64,000 nucleotides of DNA from an uncultured Oceanospirillaceae bacterium. Its GTDB lineage: Bacteria; Pseudomonadota; Gammaproteobacteria; Pseudomonadales; Balneatricaceae. The notes below the pieces were generated by a model, which saw only the letters and a program-made list of their open reading frames with translations, made no database searches and had not been told where the DNA came from. Position 1 is the first letter of the stretch. Each line of letters begins with the position of its first letter. The DNA lies in assembly GCA_913057435.1 (NCBI GenBank), contig CAJXNY010000020.1, positions 21,549 to 85,548 of the forward strand, in the 5' to 3' direction. This document shows, piece after piece, positions 8,722 through 19,640 of the stretch. The position numbers and the translations under genes were made by a program.

Positions 8722-10125
8722 ATGCGTTACCCGCTGGATACCCTGGATCAGACTATTTTTCGTGCCTACGATATTCGTGGCATTGTCGGTGAAGCACTGA
8801 CGGGCAGTTCCGTATACCACCTGGGCCGGGCGTTTGCTGCCCAGAGCCGTAGTCAGGGTGTGACCGAAGTGGCGGTGGCGGCGGATGGTCGCCTGTCCAG
8901 CCCTGAGCTGAAACAGCGCCTCAGTGAAGGCTTGCGTGATGGCGGTTGTGATGTGCTGGATGTGGGCTTTGTCGCGACGCCGCTGCTGTACTTTGCAGCG
9001 CATCATCGCCCGGAGAAAACAGGCGTGATGATTACTGGCAGCCATAACCCGGCCAACTACAACGGCTTCAAGATGATGATCGACGGCACCACGCTGTCCG
9101 GTGACACCATCCAGCTGCTGAAACAGCGCATTCTGGATCAGGATTATCTGCCGGTTGAGCAGGAAGGCCGTCATGCTGAGCAGGATATTCGCCCGGCCTA
9201 TCTGGACTATGTGCTCAACGATATCACGCTGGCCACGCCGATGAAGGTAGTAGTGGACTGTGGTAACGGCATTCCGGGTGATGTCGCCCCGGGGCTGATT
9301 GAGCAGCTGGGCTGCGAAGTAACGCCGCTGTTCTGTGAGGTGGACGGTAACTTCCCTAACCATCATCCCGACCCTGGCAAACCGGCCAACCTGGTGGATA
9401 TGATCGCTGAGGTGAAAACGCAGCAGGCGGATCTGGGGCTGGCGTTTGATGGTGATGGCGACCGGGTCGGCGTGGTGACAGAGTCGGGCAAAATTATCTA
9501 CCCGGATCGGGTCGCGATGTTGCTGGCTGAAGATATCCTCAGCCGTAACCCCGGTGCCGAGATTATCTATGATGTGAAATGCTCTCGCCTGCTGGCTGAA
9601 GTGATCCGCAAAGCGGGTGGTAAAGCCACCATGTGGAAAACCGGCCACTCACTGATCAAAGGCAAGATGAAAGAGAGCGGTGCCCTGCTGGCCGGTGAGA
9701 TGAGCGGTCATATCTTCTTCAAGGAGCGCTGGTTTGGCTTTGATGATGGCCTGTATGCGGCGGCACGGTTACTGGAAATTCTGGCAGCACGCAAGCTTAA
9801 CGGTGAAACGGCTGACCAGGTGTTTGATGCCTACCCGGAAGATATCAGCACCCCGGAACTGAACATAGATGTTAGTGAAACCGCCAAGTTCACTATCGTG
9901 GAGCAGCTGCAGCAGCAGAGCTTTGCCGGTGGCGAGCTGAACTGTATTGATGGTGTACGGGTAGATTACCCGGATGGCTGGGGGCTGGTGCGGGCATCGA
10001 ATACTACGCCGGTGCTGGTGCTGCGCTTTGAGGCACAGACTGAAGCGGCGCTGGATCGAATCCGTACCGATTTCCAGCAGCGCCTGCACGCGGTTGATCC
10101 TGCGCTGACGATTCCGGCCAGCTGA
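8722..10125 (+). CDS. algC: Phosphomannomutase/phosphoglucomutase
   Basis: This 467-residue member of the alpha-D-phosphohexomutase family has phosphoserine Ser107 in MITGSHNP, the metal-binding loop LAFDGDGDRVG, and the sugar-specificity loop GEMSGHIFF. It interconverts 1- and 6-phosphates of glucose and mannose and so feeds exopolysaccharide and LPS precursor pathways. An SD-like gagg is just upstream of the ATG. Order coaBC-algC-argB matches Pseudomonas except for the missing dut. Assignment to AlgC/ManB is secure; which sugar dominates in vivo is not. Confidence 0.93.
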   Translation: MRYPLDTLDQTIFRAYDIRGIVGEALTGSSVYHLGRAFAAQSRSQGVTEVAVAADGRLSSPELKQRLSEGLRDGGCDVLDVGFVATPLLYFAAHHRPEKTGVMITGSHNPANYNGFKMMIDGTTLSGDTIQLLKQRILDQDYLPVEQEGRHAEQDIRPAYLDYVLNDITLATPMKVVVDCGNGIPGDVAPGLIEQLGCEVTPLFCEVDGNFPNHHPDPGKPANLVDMIAEVKTQQADLGLAFDGDGDRVGVVTESGKIIYPDRVAMLLAEDILSRNPGAEIIYDVKCSRLLAEVIRKAGGKATMWKTGHSLIKGKMKESGALLAGEMSGHIFFKERWFGFDDGLYAAARLLEILAARKLNGETADQVFDAYPEDISTPELNIDVSETAKFTIVEQLQQQSFAGGELNCIDGVRVDYPDGWGLVRASNTTPVLVLRFEAQTEAALDRIRTDFQQRLHAVDPALTIPAS

Positions 10126-10172
10126 AACGAATAAAAACTACCTGTCGCACCGCTGGCCAGGCCCGGTGCTGA

Positions 10173-11111
<939 letters not shown>

Positions 11112-11121
11112 ACGGCAAGCT

Positions 11122-11718
11122 ATGACTGATAAGCAGAAAATTTCACGGCGCGAACAGATTCTGCAATCGCTGGCCCAGATGCTGGAAAACCATCCGGGTC
11201 AGCGAATTACGACTGCCGCACTGGCCCGTGAAGTCGGTGTTTCTGAAGCGGCGTTGTACCGTCATTTCCCCAGCAAAGCACGGATGTTTGAGGGCTTGAT
11301 CGGGTTTATTGAAGAGACGATTTTTTCCCGCGTCACGCTGATTACAGGCTCCCAGGCCGGGGGTATTAAACAGTGCGAGCAGATTCTGACCCTGCTGCTG
11401 GCGTTTATTGAGAAAAACCCGGGCATGGCACGGATTCTGACCGGTGATGCGCTGGCCGGGGAAACTGACCGTTTGCGCACCCGGGTGAATCAGTTTTTTG
11501 AACGGCTGGAAACTCAGCTCAAGCAGATTTTGCGTGAGGCGGAGGTTCGTGAAGGGCTGCGCACCATTACGACCGCAGGCGCATCGGCCAACCTGATGCT
11601 GGCCTCGGTGGAAGGCCGAATCCGCCAGTTTGTGCGGACCGAGTTCAAACGTCGGCCGACGGAACAGTGGGCTGACCAGTGGCCCCGGCTGGTGATCGGT
11701 CTGTTTAAACCGGACTAA
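11122..11718 (+). CDS. slmA: Nucleoid occlusion factor SlmA
   Basis: This 198-residue TetR-fold protein begins with [17 protein letters not shown], followed by a helix-turn-helix ([19 protein letters not shown]) characteristic of SlmA. The family binds chromosomal SlmA sites and blocks FtsZ ring assembly over unsegregated DNA. It lies only 10 bases downstream of argB, so it is probably co-transcribed. In enterics slmA sits downstream of coaBC-dut, so its position fits the wider gene order. Length is normal. Confidence 0.93.
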   Translation: MTDKQKISRREQILQSLAQMLENHPGQRITTAALAREVGVSEAALYRHFPSKARMFEGLIGFIEETIFSRVTLITGSQAGGIKQCEQILTLLLAFIEKNPGMARILTGDALAGETDRLRTRVNQFFERLETQLKQILREAEVREGLRTITTAGASANLMLASVEGRIRQFVRTEFKRRPTEQWADQWPRLVIGLFKPD

Positions 11719-11795
11719 ACCCGCTCGTTCCTCCCTCGCCGCTGCGTTCTGTGGTGGCGAGTCTCTTTTCTGTTCTGCTCTGTTAGGGTGCCTCC

Positions 11796-12569
11796 ATGGA
11801 TTATTGGCTGGAACAGCTGATGCTGTTTGTTATCTCGCTGTTGGCTAATGGCCTGTCGGCACTGGCCGGTGGTGGTGCCGGGCTGCTGCAGCTGCCGGTG
11901 TTGCTGTTTCTTGGGCTGAGCTTTGGTACGGCGCTGGCGACCCATAAAATTGCCAGTGTTGCGTTAGGCCTGGGGGCGACCTTGCGCCACCTGCGTGAGG
12001 GTACGCTGGATCTGAAATTCTGTGGCTACATTGTTGGCTGTGGTCTGCCTGGTGTGGTGCTGGGTGGGATGGTGATTCTGGCGTTGCCGGAAGCACTGAC
12101 TATTTTCAGCCTGGGTGTGCTGACGCTGGGGCTGGGACTTTATTCGATGAGCCGTAAAGCGCTGGGGCTGGACTATCAGCCACGGCATCGGGACCTGGCG
12201 GGTTACCTGCTGGGTGGGCTGGTGATCTTTGTGATCGGCTTTCTCAATGGTTCGCTGACTTCCGGCACCGGGCTGTTTGTTACCTTATGGCTGGTGCGCT
12301 GGTTCGGACTGGATTATCAGCGGGCGGTAACCTACGTACTGATTCTGGTTGGGCTGTTCTGGAACGGCACCGGCGCGCTGGTGGTGGCGCTGCAGACACC
12401 GCCGCAGTGGCCCTGGTTGCCTGCACTGATTGTCGGTGCGGTGATCGGTGCCTATGCCGGTGCTCATCTGTCTCTGGCTAAAGGCAACCGGCTGGTGAAG
12501 CGGGCATTTGAGAGCCTGACGGTACTGGTGGGGTTGAAGCTGCTGTATGACGGGGTAATGATGTTCTGA
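11796..12569 (+). CDS. TSUP (TauE/SafE) family permease
   Basis: This 257-residue membrane protein has about eight hydrophobic helices and the repeated motif of the family near the start of each half (ANGLSALAGGGAGLLQLP; LNGSLTSGTGLFVTLWLV). TSUP proteins move sulfite, sulfonates or related organic anions. It is 77 bases beyond slmA with an overlap-free start. It converges with the deacetylase-like gene 12 bases away. Substrate is unknown. A second TSUP gene occurs at 24141-24881. Confidence 0.8.
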   Translation: MDYWLEQLMLFVISLLANGLSALAGGGAGLLQLPVLLFLGLSFGTALATHKIASVALGLGATLRHLREGTLDLKFCGYIVGCGLPGVVLGGMVILALPEALTIFSLGVLTLGLGLYSMSRKALGLDYQPRHRDLAGYLLGGLVIFVIGFLNGSLTSGTGLFVTLWLVRWFGLDYQRAVTYVLILVGLFWNGTGALVVALQTPPQWPWLPALIVGAVIGAYAGAHLSLAKGNRLVKRAFESLTVLVGLKLLYDGVMMF

Positions 12570-12581
12570 GGGCGAGTGGGT

Positions 12582-13412
12582 TTAATTGGGGTAGTAGGCC
12601 GGTCCGGCGACAGGGTGAGGTGCGCCCATGGTCTGGCCCAGTGCCTGTTGTTGCAGTAGAAATGCCGATGCCGACAGTTGCTGAAAGCCATCTTCGGCCA
12701 GCGTCAGCAGGGCTGCGCGCAGGTAGTTGATGGTCTCCGGGTAAGGATGGCCAATGACAACCGCGTAGCCACGCTCGCGGGCCAGATCCAGTGCGAGGCG
12801 AAACTGGCGATCGATAAAATCGGTGTCCTGGTAGTGATCCAGAAATACATCTCGGCTCATAAACGGTATGCCCTGGTCGCGTGCTGCCTGCCAGGCAACG
12901 GTATCGGTGGCGGTTACACTGTCGAGGAAAAACATATCGCGCTCTTTAGCCACTTCCATCACCGCATCCATCTGTGGTCGCAATCGGGTCAGCAGGCTGC
13001 CGGTGTGGTTGTTAAAACCGATCACGCCGGGAATGGCGTCTAGTGCTGCCGCAAAGCGTGCTTTGACTTCCTCCAGTGGCATCGTGTCGCTGATGCCGCC
13101 AGGCCCCAGTGGCAGGTGCTTACTGTTTTCCATCGGTGCATGCAGCAGAACTTCTTTATCGCGAAACAGCGCTTCGTCGGCCAGGCTGATGGTGTGTTTC
13201 AGGTGAGGCAGAAAGGCGTAGGTAACAGGGCCGGGCAGTTTGAGGGCTGCCCGGCCTGCAGCAAGATCATTGCCCATATCATCAATAACCACCACCAGTC
13301 GCGGCTGGATGGTTTCTGGTGCATTGTCCTGGCGGTTGCCGTTGGCACTGCTGCTTTGAGGCAGCAGTGCCAGCCAGACCAGGGTGAGGGCACTGAACAG
13401 GCGGATGAGCAC
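12582..13412 (-). CDS. Divergent polysaccharide deacetylase-family protein (YibQ-like)
   Basis: This 276-residue exported protein has a signal peptide (LIRLFSALTLVWLALLPQSSSANG) and a NodB-like fold with RLVVVIDDMGND, VLLHAPME, GFNNHTGSLLT and VIGHPYPET. The function of the YibQ family is unproven. It is last in the envC-ctpA-yibQ order, and its GTG start overlaps the ctpA stop (TAGTG), which indicates translational coupling. No better in-frame ATG precedes the signal peptide. Confidence 0.85.
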   Translation of the reverse strand: MLIRLFSALTLVWLALLPQSSSANGNRQDNAPETIQPRLVVVIDDMGNDLAAGRAALKLPGPVTYAFLPHLKHTISLADEALFRDKEVLLHAPMENSKHLPLGPGGISDTMPLEEVKARFAAALDAIPGVIGFNNHTGSLLTRLRPQMDAVMEVAKERDMFFLDSVTATDTVAWQAARDQGIPFMSRDVFLDHYQDTDFIDRQFRLALDLARERGYAVVIGHPYPETINYLRAALLTLAEDGFQQLSASAFLLQQQALGQTMGAPHPVAGPAYYPN

Positions 13413-14731
13413 TAGTTAGCCGTTGTATCCTGACGGGCAGAGACTGTACTCAGTGCTTTGAGCAGGTTCAGGGCCTCATACAGTGGATAGTCGTTGCTGG
13501 CCAGATTGGCGCTGTTGTTGGCGTCGCTGTTACGACTGTCACCGTTCTCCAGATGGCCACTTAAGTCCTTTTCTTTAATGCCGTTGCGGTGGCTGGTATT
13601 GAGTGTCAGTTTGGCGTCGGCCACGCTGATGTCCGGCACAATCCCCTGGGCCTGGATAGAGCGACCTTCCGGAGTGAAGTAGCGGGCGGTGGTCAGTTTC
13701 AGCGCCCGTTCTGAATCCAGCGGCAGTACGGTTTGTACTGAGCCTTTACCGAAGCTGTTCTGGCCCATGATGATGGCGCGTTTATGATCCTGCAGGGCAC
13801 CGGCGACAATCTCAGACGCTGAAGCGGAGCCGGCGTTGATCAGCACGATGAGCGGCAGCTGGGGCAGAGCGGTTTTGCTGGTGGCACTGAAGCGCTGCTT
13901 GCTGTTGGCCAGACGGCCTTCTGTGTAGACAATCAGGCCTTTATCCAGGAAGACGTTACCTACATCGACGGCGGCCTGTAATACTCCGCCAGGGTTGTTA
14001 CGCAGATCCAGCACCATACCTTTGAGTTCGGATTTCTCTTTCAGCTTGCTGATCTGACGATTCAGCTCCGCACCGGTGTTAACCTGGAACTGAGTGATAC
14101 GCAGGTAGCCGTAGCCGTCATCCAGTAACCGGCTTTTCACGCTGGCCACATGGATGATGTCACGGATAATCGTGAACTCCAGTGGCTTTTCCTGTCCTTC
14201 ACGGACAATGGTCAGCACAATCGGCTCACCCGGTTTGCCGCGCATCAGGTTAACGGCTTCGTTTAGCCCCAGCCCCTGGGTGCTGGTGTCGTCGAGTTTG
14301 GTAATCAGGTCGCCCGCTTTAACCCCGGCCCGCTCTGCCGGGGTATCGTCGATCGGGCTGACCACACGGATAAAACCGTCTTTCATGCCGACTTCGATAC
14401 CCAGCCCACCAAATTCGCCACTGGTGTGGATCTGCAGGCTCTCAAATTCTTTCGGTTCGAGATAGGAAGAATGTGGGTCCAGCCCTGAGATCATGCCGCG
14501 GATGGCATCCTGCAGCAGCTTGGCATCGTCGACCGGTTCAACGTAGGCGTTTTTGATCCGGCCAAACACCTCTGCGAACAGGCGCAGGTCCTGCAAGGGG
14601 AGGGCCTGTGTGGCGGCATCCGATTGCTGTGCCTTGTCACTCTCGACAGCGGCCTGCAGGGGACTGCACAGCAGCGTCAGGCTGAGTAAGCCACTGGTGA
14701 TGATTCCTGCATGACGCAGAGTGTTAGTCAT
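13412..14731 (-). CDS. ctpA: S41 carboxy-terminal processing protease
   Basis: This 439-residue periplasmic protease has a signal peptide, a PDZ domain (about 95-180, GLGIEVGMKDGFIRVVSPIDDTP), and an S41 catalytic domain with the Ser/Lys dyad in INAGSASASEIV and GQNSFGKGSVQ. CtpA proteins trim or degrade exported proteins, including peptidoglycan hydrolases. The low-complexity C-terminus is rich in Asn and Ser. It lies between envC-like and yibQ-like genes in an envelope operon, with 21 bases to envC. Confidence 0.93.
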   Translation of the reverse strand: MTNTLRHAGIITSGLLSLTLLCSPLQAAVESDKAQQSDAATQALPLQDLRLFAEVFGRIKNAYVEPVDDAKLLQDAIRGMISGLDPHSSYLEPKEFESLQIHTSGEFGGLGIEVGMKDGFIRVVSPIDDTPAERAGVKAGDLITKLDDTSTQGLGLNEAVNLMRGKPGEPIVLTIVREGQEKPLEFTIIRDIIHVASVKSRLLDDGYGYLRITQFQVNTGAELNRQISKLKEKSELKGMVLDLRNNPGGVLQAAVDVGNVFLDKGLIVYTEGRLANSKQRFSATSKTALPQLPLIVLINAGSASASEIVAGALQDHKRAIIMGQNSFGKGSVQTVLPLDSERALKLTTARYFTPEGRSIQAQGIVPDISVADAKLTLNTSHRNGIKEKDLSGHLENGDSRNSDANNSANLASNDYPLYEALNLLKALSTVSARQDTTAN

Positions 14732-14752
14732 AAACCTGTTCCTTTTTAAACG

Positions 14753-15883
14753 TTACCGACGGCTTAGCCAACGCTTGGGATTATTGGCGTGCCCTTTGTA
14801 ACGGATCGCAAAATAGAGCCCGGGTTCCGCATGACCGCCACTTTGTCCGACGGTGGCGATGGTTTCGCCCGCTGAGACCCAGTCGCCAGGTGCGCGCAGG
14901 ACGCTCTGGTTATAGCCGTATAGCGACATATAGCCACTACCGTGATCAATGATCAATACCATGCCGTAGCCACGTAACCAGTCAGCAAATGCGACCCGGC
15001 CATGGTGAACGGCCTTAATCGCCGTGCCGGTATTTCCGGCAATCCACATGCCATCATAAGTTATACCGTCACGTTTACTACCAAAACCACGCTTGATCTT
15101 ACCCCTTAGCGGCCAGTTCAGTTTACCTTTGAGTTCTTTAAAGGCTTTGTCGTTACTGGCCAGCTGGCTCAGGTCCAGGCTGTGTTTGAGGTCGGTCAGC
15201 AGTTTTGCCATCCGTTTCTGGTCCAGCTGCAGGCTGCTGAGGGTTTTACGGTCTTTACTAATCCGCTGTTTAAGCCGGGCCAGCGTCTCCTTACGTGTAC
15301 TGCGTGCACGGGTCAGTTTTTCCCGCTGTGTCGCTAGCTCGGCCCGTTTGTCGACCATCGCCTGGGTGTTGCTGTCCAGTGCGGTTTCGGTGCTGCCCAG
15401 CGCTGCCAGCTGGTTACGGAAGGTATTCATCTGTTCGGCCAGTGCTTTATTGACGTTATCGTAATAACGTATCTGCCGAGTCAGATCATTGGGATTGCGC
15501 AGGTTCATCAACATTTCCAGCCGGGGCTGATTACCCAGCCGGTGCTGCTGGAGGATCTGCAGGTTGATGCGTTGTGCATGAGCGTTCAGTTCGTTACGCA
15601 ACTGATCACGCTGTTTTTCCAGCGTTTCGGCATTGTTGCTCAGTGAACCCAGCTGGTTGTCGAGCTGGGCCAGTTCCCGTCCCAGGTTGCTGATACGGGT
15701 GTCGCTTTTACGCAGGGCAGTGCTGTGCTGTTGCAGCTGAGTCTGGTTGCTGCGCAGCCGGGTTTGCAGCGTGGTGATCTGCTTGTTCAGCTTGTTCAGC
15801 TGGGCCTTGCTGGCTTTCTGTTCGGCGCTGGCGGGCAGGGCGAACAGCAGCAGGCTGACGAAAATTGGCAGGAATCTGAGCAT
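14753..15883 (-). CDS. envC: EnvC-like murein hydrolase activator
   Basis: This 376-residue exported protein has a signal peptide, a long coiled coil (about 25-240), and a C-terminal LytM domain (about 250-376). The LytM zinc ligands are missing: the HxxxD position reads TYDGM and the HxH position reads LYF. That is the signature of EnvC, which does not cut peptidoglycan but activates the amidases AmiA/AmiB at the division site. It precedes ctpA. The upstream neighbour is gpmI, an order conserved in Pseudomonas and enterics. Confidence 0.9.
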   Translation of the reverse strand: MLRFLPIFVSLLLFALPASAEQKASKAQLNKLNKQITTLQTRLRSNQTQLQQHSTALRKSDTRISNLGRELAQLDNQLGSLSNNAETLEKQRDQLRNELNAHAQRINLQILQQHRLGNQPRLEMLMNLRNPNDLTRQIRYYDNVNKALAEQMNTFRNQLAALGSTETALDSNTQAMVDKRAELATQREKLTRARSTRKETLARLKQRISKDRKTLSSLQLDQKRMAKLLTDLKHSLDLSQLASNDKAFKELKGKLNWPLRGKIKRGFGSKRDGITYDGMWIAGNTGTAIKAVHHGRVAFADWLRGYGMVLIIDHGSGYMSLYGYNQSVLRAPGDWVSAGETIATVGQSGGHAEPGLYFAIRYKGHANNPKRWLSRR

Positions 15884-15920
15884 AGATATAAAGTGGGGGC
15901 TTAACGCCCCCTGTCATCCT

Positions 15921-17471
15921 TTACTTGAAACGGGCCAGTGACTGGCCGGTCATTTCGGCAGGTTTATCCAGCCCCATCAGGTCCAGCAGCGTGGGGGCCA
16001 GGTCACACAGCGCGCCTTCACTCAGTTCCAGCTGGTCGGCGCGAGGTCCGGCGTAGATCAGCGGTACTGGCCAGATGGTGTGAGCGGTGTGGGGTTGCCC
16101 CGTGGTCGGGTTCTGCATCATCTCTACGTTGCCATGGTCGGCGGTGATCAGCGTTTCGCCACCCACCTCTGCCATGGCTTCAATCACCTGACGTACCGCA
16201 TTGTCGAGTACTTCCACCGCTTGAACGGCGGCATCAAAGTTGCCGGTATGGCCAACCATATCGCCGTTGGCAAAATTACAGATGATCATATCGAACTTAC
16301 GGCTGCGGATGGCGGCGACCAGTTTTTCGGTCACTTCCGGCGCGCTCATTTCAGGCTGCAGGTCATAGGTGGCTACATCGGGCGAGGGTACCAGAATACG
16401 TTCTTCGCCAGGGTACAGGGCTTCCTGGCCACCATTAAAGAAGAACGTTACATGGGGATATTTTTCGGTTTCAGCAATACGCAGCTGAGTTTTACCCAGC
16501 CCGGCCAGGTATTCTCCCAGATCATTGTGGATGGCGGACGGTGGATAGGCGCAGGACGCATTCAGGTCGGCGGAGTATTCGGTCATCATCACGTAGTCAG
16601 CCAGTGCTGGGCGCTGCTGACGTGTGAAACCTTCAAACTCATCACCGGCAACAAAGGCGCGGCTGATTTCACGGGCCCGGTCCGGGCGGAAATTAGCGCA
16701 GATCAGGGTATCACCGTCGCTCAGGCTGCCTACTGGCTGGCCGTCGCGAATGATCGCTGTGGCGGGTACGAATTCATCGGTCTTATCGGCAGCATAGGCA
16801 GCGGCCAGTGCGGCACTGGCGGAGTCAGCGGTGGCAGTGGACAGGCCGTCCGTCATCGCATCGTAGGCGCTCTGTACCCGGTCCCAGCGGTTGTCGCGGT
16901 CCATGGTGAAGTAACGTCCGGCAACGCTGGCAATGGCACCTTTACCCAGTTCCGCCAGTTTGGCTTCGATCAGCTCGATGGATGGCTGGGCGGATTTTGG
17001 TGGCATATCGCGACCGTCCAGCACCGCGTGCAGGAAGATATTGTCAGCGCCGCGTGCGACGGCCATCTCGATCAGGGCGAGGATGTGTGTTTCATGGCTG
17101 TGCACGCCACCGGGGGAGAGCAGGCCTAGCAGATGCACGGCTTTACCGGCATTGATCGCCTTGTCCATGGCTGTGCACAACACCTGGTTATCAAAGAAGT
17201 CACCGTCCGCAACCGCTTTGGAGATACGGGTGAAGTTCTGATAGACGGTGCGCCCTGCACCGATATTCATATGGCCCACTTCGGAGTTGCCCATCTGACC
17301 GTCTGGCAGGCCTACCGCCAGCCCGGAGGTTTTGATCCGGGTGGTGGGGTTGCTGGCGTTGAGCTGGTCCAGGAACGGGGTCCGGGCCGCTTCAATCGCG
17401 GAAGAGTCAGAATGTTCACAGCCGAAGCCGTCGAGAATGATCAGTGCCTTGGGGGTACGAATATCGGACAT
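15921..17471 (-). CDS. gpmI: 2,3-bisphosphoglycerate-independent phosphoglycerate mutase
   Basis: This 516-residue manganese enzyme of the alkaline phosphatase superfamily interconverts 3- and 2-phosphoglycerate in glycolysis. Seen: [10 protein letters not shown] at the N-terminus, catalytic Ser in [28 protein letters not shown], and C-terminal metal motifs [11 protein letters not shown] and [10 protein letters not shown]. Full length. It heads the gpmI-envC-ctpA group with 37 bases to envC. It is transcribed away from the rhodanese-grxC-secB operon, with a 207-base divergent promoter region between. Confidence 0.96.
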   Translation of the reverse strand: MSDIRTPKALIILDGFGCEHSDSSAIEAARTPFLDQLNASNPTTRIKTSGLAVGLPDGQMGNSEVGHMNIGAGRTVYQNFTRISKAVADGDFFDNQVLCTAMDKAINAGKAVHLLGLLSPGGVHSHETHILALIEMAVARGADNIFLHAVLDGRDMPPKSAQPSIELIEAKLAELGKGAIASVAGRYFTMDRDNRWDRVQSAYDAMTDGLSTATADSASAALAAAYAADKTDEFVPATAIIRDGQPVGSLSDGDTLICANFRPDRAREISRAFVAGDEFEGFTRQQRPALADYVMMTEYSADLNASCAYPPSAIHNDLGEYLAGLGKTQLRIAETEKYPHVTFFFNGGQEALYPGEERILVPSPDVATYDLQPEMSAPEVTEKLVAAIRSRKFDMIICNFANGDMVGHTGNFDAAVQAVEVLDNAVRQVIEAMAEVGGETLITADHGNVEMMQNPTTGQPHTAHTIWPVPLIYAGPRADQLELSEGALCDLAPTLLDLMGLDKPAEMTGQSLARFK

Positions 17472-17678
17472 CTTGAGTTGCGTCTGCCTGGAGGAATGGG
17501 GTAGCCGACTATTTTACTGTGATTGTGGTTGAGAATCGACCAGTGTGCAGTCTGTACAGCTTCCGGCAGCGTTGTATACTAGCAGCCTTGATCAAAGCGG
17601 GCCGTTAATGGCGTTGCTTTGCAGAGTTCAGGCCTTCGCCTGGGCCTGTTTATTACTCATTTCTGGATCTGTAGCCCC

Positions 17679-18092
17679 ATGGAACAAGTGATCGAATTTA
17701 TTGGTAATCATGTTTTGCTGGTTAGTGCCTTTGGTATTTCACTGGCACTGCTGTTGTGGTCAGAAAGCCTGAAGGGTGGCAAGTCGGTTAGCCCGGCTGA
17801 AGCGACCATGCTGGTGAATAAAGAGAGTGCAGTCCTGCTCGATATCCGTGCTAAAAAGGACTGGGATACCGGCCATATTACTAATGCGATCCATCTGCCA
17901 TTTGCTGAACTGAATCAGCGTCAGGGCGAGCTGAAAAAGCATCAGAGCAAGCCAATTGTGGTGGTGTGTAATATGGGGCAGACTGCAGGCGCGGCGGTGA
18001 AACTGCTGAAAGCGGCAGGCTTTGAAAACGTGGTGCGCCTGCAAGGTGGCATGACGGAGTGGAAAGGCCAGAATCTGCCGATTGTTAAATAA
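17679..18092 (+). CDS. Membrane-anchored rhodanese-like protein
   Basis: This 137-residue protein has one N-terminal membrane helix (LLVSAFGISLALLLW) and a single rhodanese domain. The active-site loop reads VVCNMGQTAG, with the catalytic Cys present, as in E. coli YibN. It probably carries sulfur at the membrane face. The ATG at 17679 was chosen over an upstream start because it yields the family beginning MEQVIEFIGNH. It leads rhodanese-grxC-secB, the conserved gpmI-yibN-grxC-secB neighbourhood. Confidence 0.88.
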   Translation: MEQVIEFIGNHVLLVSAFGISLALLLWSESLKGGKSVSPAEATMLVNKESAVLLDIRAKKDWDTGHITNAIHLPFAELNQRQGELKKHQSKPIVVVCNMGQTAGAAVKLLKAAGFENVVRLQGGMTEWKGQNLPIVK

Positions 18093-18114
18093 GCCACACA
18101 ACCGGGACTTGCCC

Positions 18115-18372
18115 ATGCCAAAGATTGAGATTTACTCCAGCCAGTGGTGTCCGTTCTGTGTCCGTGCCAAGATGCTGCTGGATAGCAAACAGGTCGAGTA
18201 CACCGAGATTGATGTGGATCAGCAACCACAACAGCGGGCATTGATGACTGAACGGACGCAACGTACCAGCGTGCCGCAGATTTTTGTTGGCAGCACCCAT
18301 GTTGGTGGCTGCGACGAGCTTTATGCGCTGGAACGTCAGGGCCAGCTGGATGCGCTATTACGCGCTGAATAA
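18115..18372 (+). CDS. grxC: Glutaredoxin 3
   Basis: This 85-residue glutaredoxin has the redox-active CPFC, the cis-Pro TSVPQIF segment and the glutathione-binding GGCDEL. It reduces disulfides with glutathione. The start at 18115 (MPKIEIYSS) was preferred over an earlier in-frame ATG that would run into the rhodanese gene's end. It lies 22 bases after the rhodanese and 24 before secB. Confidence 0.95.
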   Translation: MPKIEIYSSQWCPFCVRAKMLLDSKQVEYTEIDVDQQPQQRALMTERTQRTSVPQIFVGSTHVGGCDELYALERQGQLDALLRAE

Positions 18373-18396
18373 GTTTAAGAACCTTAAGGAAGCAAC

Positions 18397-18864
18397 ATGT
18401 CTGAAGAACAAAATGCACAGCCACAGTTTTCTCTGCAGCGTATCTACATCAAAGATGCCTCCATGGAATCGCCAAATGCGCCTCAGGTGTTCCTGAAAGA
18501 ATGGAAGCCAGAGATCAATATGGATATGAACACGGCTGTTAACCAGCTGGATGATAACAACTTCGAAGTGATCCTGACCCTGACGGTAACGGCTAAAAAC
18601 GAAGATGAGCATGCATTTCTGTGTGAACTGCAGCAGGCCGGTATTTTTGCCATTGGCGGCCTGAAAGAGCAGGAGCTGCACCACACGCTGGGCGCTTTCT
18701 GCCCTAGCATCCTGTTCCCATACGCGCGTGAAAGCGTAGACACCATGGTAACCAAAGCCAGCTTCCCGCCACTGATGCTGGCGCCGGTTAACTTTGACGC
18801 CCTGTACGCCCAGCAGCTGTCTCAGCAGCAGGCGGAAAACACCGGTGAAGAAGCGACTCACTAA
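18397..18864 (+). CDS. secB: Protein export chaperone SecB
   Basis: This 155-residue SecB holds preproteins unfolded and hands them to SecA. Conserved features include [19 protein letters not shown], the long beta strands, and [21 protein letters not shown]. The ATG has an aagga Shine-Dalgarno. It is the last gene of its operon, followed by a strong terminator. Confidence 0.97.
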   Translation: MSEEQNAQPQFSLQRIYIKDASMESPNAPQVFLKEWKPEINMDMNTAVNQLDDNNFEVILTLTVTAKNEDEHAFLCELQQAGIFAIGGLKEQELHHTLGAFCPSILFPYARESVDTMVTKASFPPLMLAPVNFDALYAQQLSQQQAENTGEEATH

Positions 18865-18880
18865 GTCGATTTAGCACAGT

Positions 18881-18917
18881 AAAAAGCCAGCGCCGGTTAC
18901 CCGGCGCTGGCTTTTTT
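18881..18917 (+). terminator. Rho-independent terminator after secB
   Basis: A long GC-rich stem (agccagcgccgg with its complement) is followed by a T-run, and an A-run precedes it. It sits 16 bases after the secB stop. The A-run would let it also serve the chemoreceptor-like gene converging from the right. Confidence 0.93.
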
Positions 18918-18947
18918 GTATCTGCTTCCCGGAGGCGGCTAGCAGGT

Positions 18948-19640
18948 TCAGGTTTTAAACTGTTTTACTTCGTTGGTGAGCATCAGTGACAGTTCTTCCA
19001 GGCGCTGGGCGCTCTGGTTGAGATCACCTACCTTGTGGTTGGTTTCGTTGTAGCTGCGCTGCACATCCTGAATATTGACGTTAATTTCGTTAACGGTGGC
19101 GCTTTGCTGTTCTGTTGCGGCCGCATTTTGCAGGTTCATCTGATTAACGTTACTGGCCTGATGGGTAATGCTCAGCAGTTGCACATTCATATTGCTGTAG
19201 TACTTGATGGCTGTACCGGGATCGATAGACAGCTGGCGAATCTGGCTTCGTATCTGGCCAAGTTCACTTAATTGCTGGCTGACCCGGTTAAGTAACTGGC
19301 TCAGGCCGGGGCTATACGCCTTGGCATCAAAGCTGCGTAAAGACTCTTTGAACTGACTGTGTAGCTGGTCAGTCTGTTGTTGCTGGCGTGGCAGCTGGCT
19401 GGAAAAACGTTGGCCTTTACTGCTCAGATAACCACTGCTCAGGCCGCGTTCGCGCTGCAGCTGGTGTACCAGTTCACTGGCCTGCAGCGCCAGACTGCCA
19501 AGCGCCTGCCCCTGGGACATCGCGGTGTAGGTTTGCAGGTTAGTTTTGATGTCATGGCCGATAAAACTCAGTGCCAGCAGCATGGGTAGCAGAGAGATCA
19601 GCGTGAGCTTGAGACGGATAGGCAGGTTGTTGATGAACAT
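18948..19640 (-). CDS. Shortened NIT-domain chemoreceptor remnant lacking the signalling hairpin
   Basis: The 230-residue protein starts with one membrane helix and a nitrate/nitrite-sensing (NIT)-like helical domain (QRERGLSSGYL near 62-72). At about residue 165 it passes straight into the last 60 residues of a methyl-accepting chemotaxis protein (QNAAATEQQSATVNEINVNI to KQFKT). The second half of the sensor, second membrane helix, HAMP and conserved CheW/CheA-contacting tip are absent. It reads through without frameshift. This looks like an in-frame internal deletion, and it could not signal to CheA. It may be a decaying gene or a dominant partner of a full-length receptor. Confidence 0.65.
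   Translation of the reverse strand: MFINNLPIRLKLTLISLLPMLLALSFIGHDIKTNLQTYTAMSQGQALGSLALQASELVHQLQRERGLSSGYLSSKGQRFSSQLPRQQQQTDQLHSQFKESLRSFDAKAYSPGLSQLLNRVSQQLSELGQIRSQIRQLSIDPGTAIKYYSNMNVQLLSITHQASNVNQMNLQNAAATEQQSATVNEINVNIQDVQRSYNETNHKVGDLNQSAQRLEELSLMLTNEVKQFKT

Noticed and set aside
14753..15883. Active M23 peptidase reading for the envC-like gene
   Set aside because: The zinc ligands are replaced (TYDGM and LYF), so it is an activator, not an enzyme.
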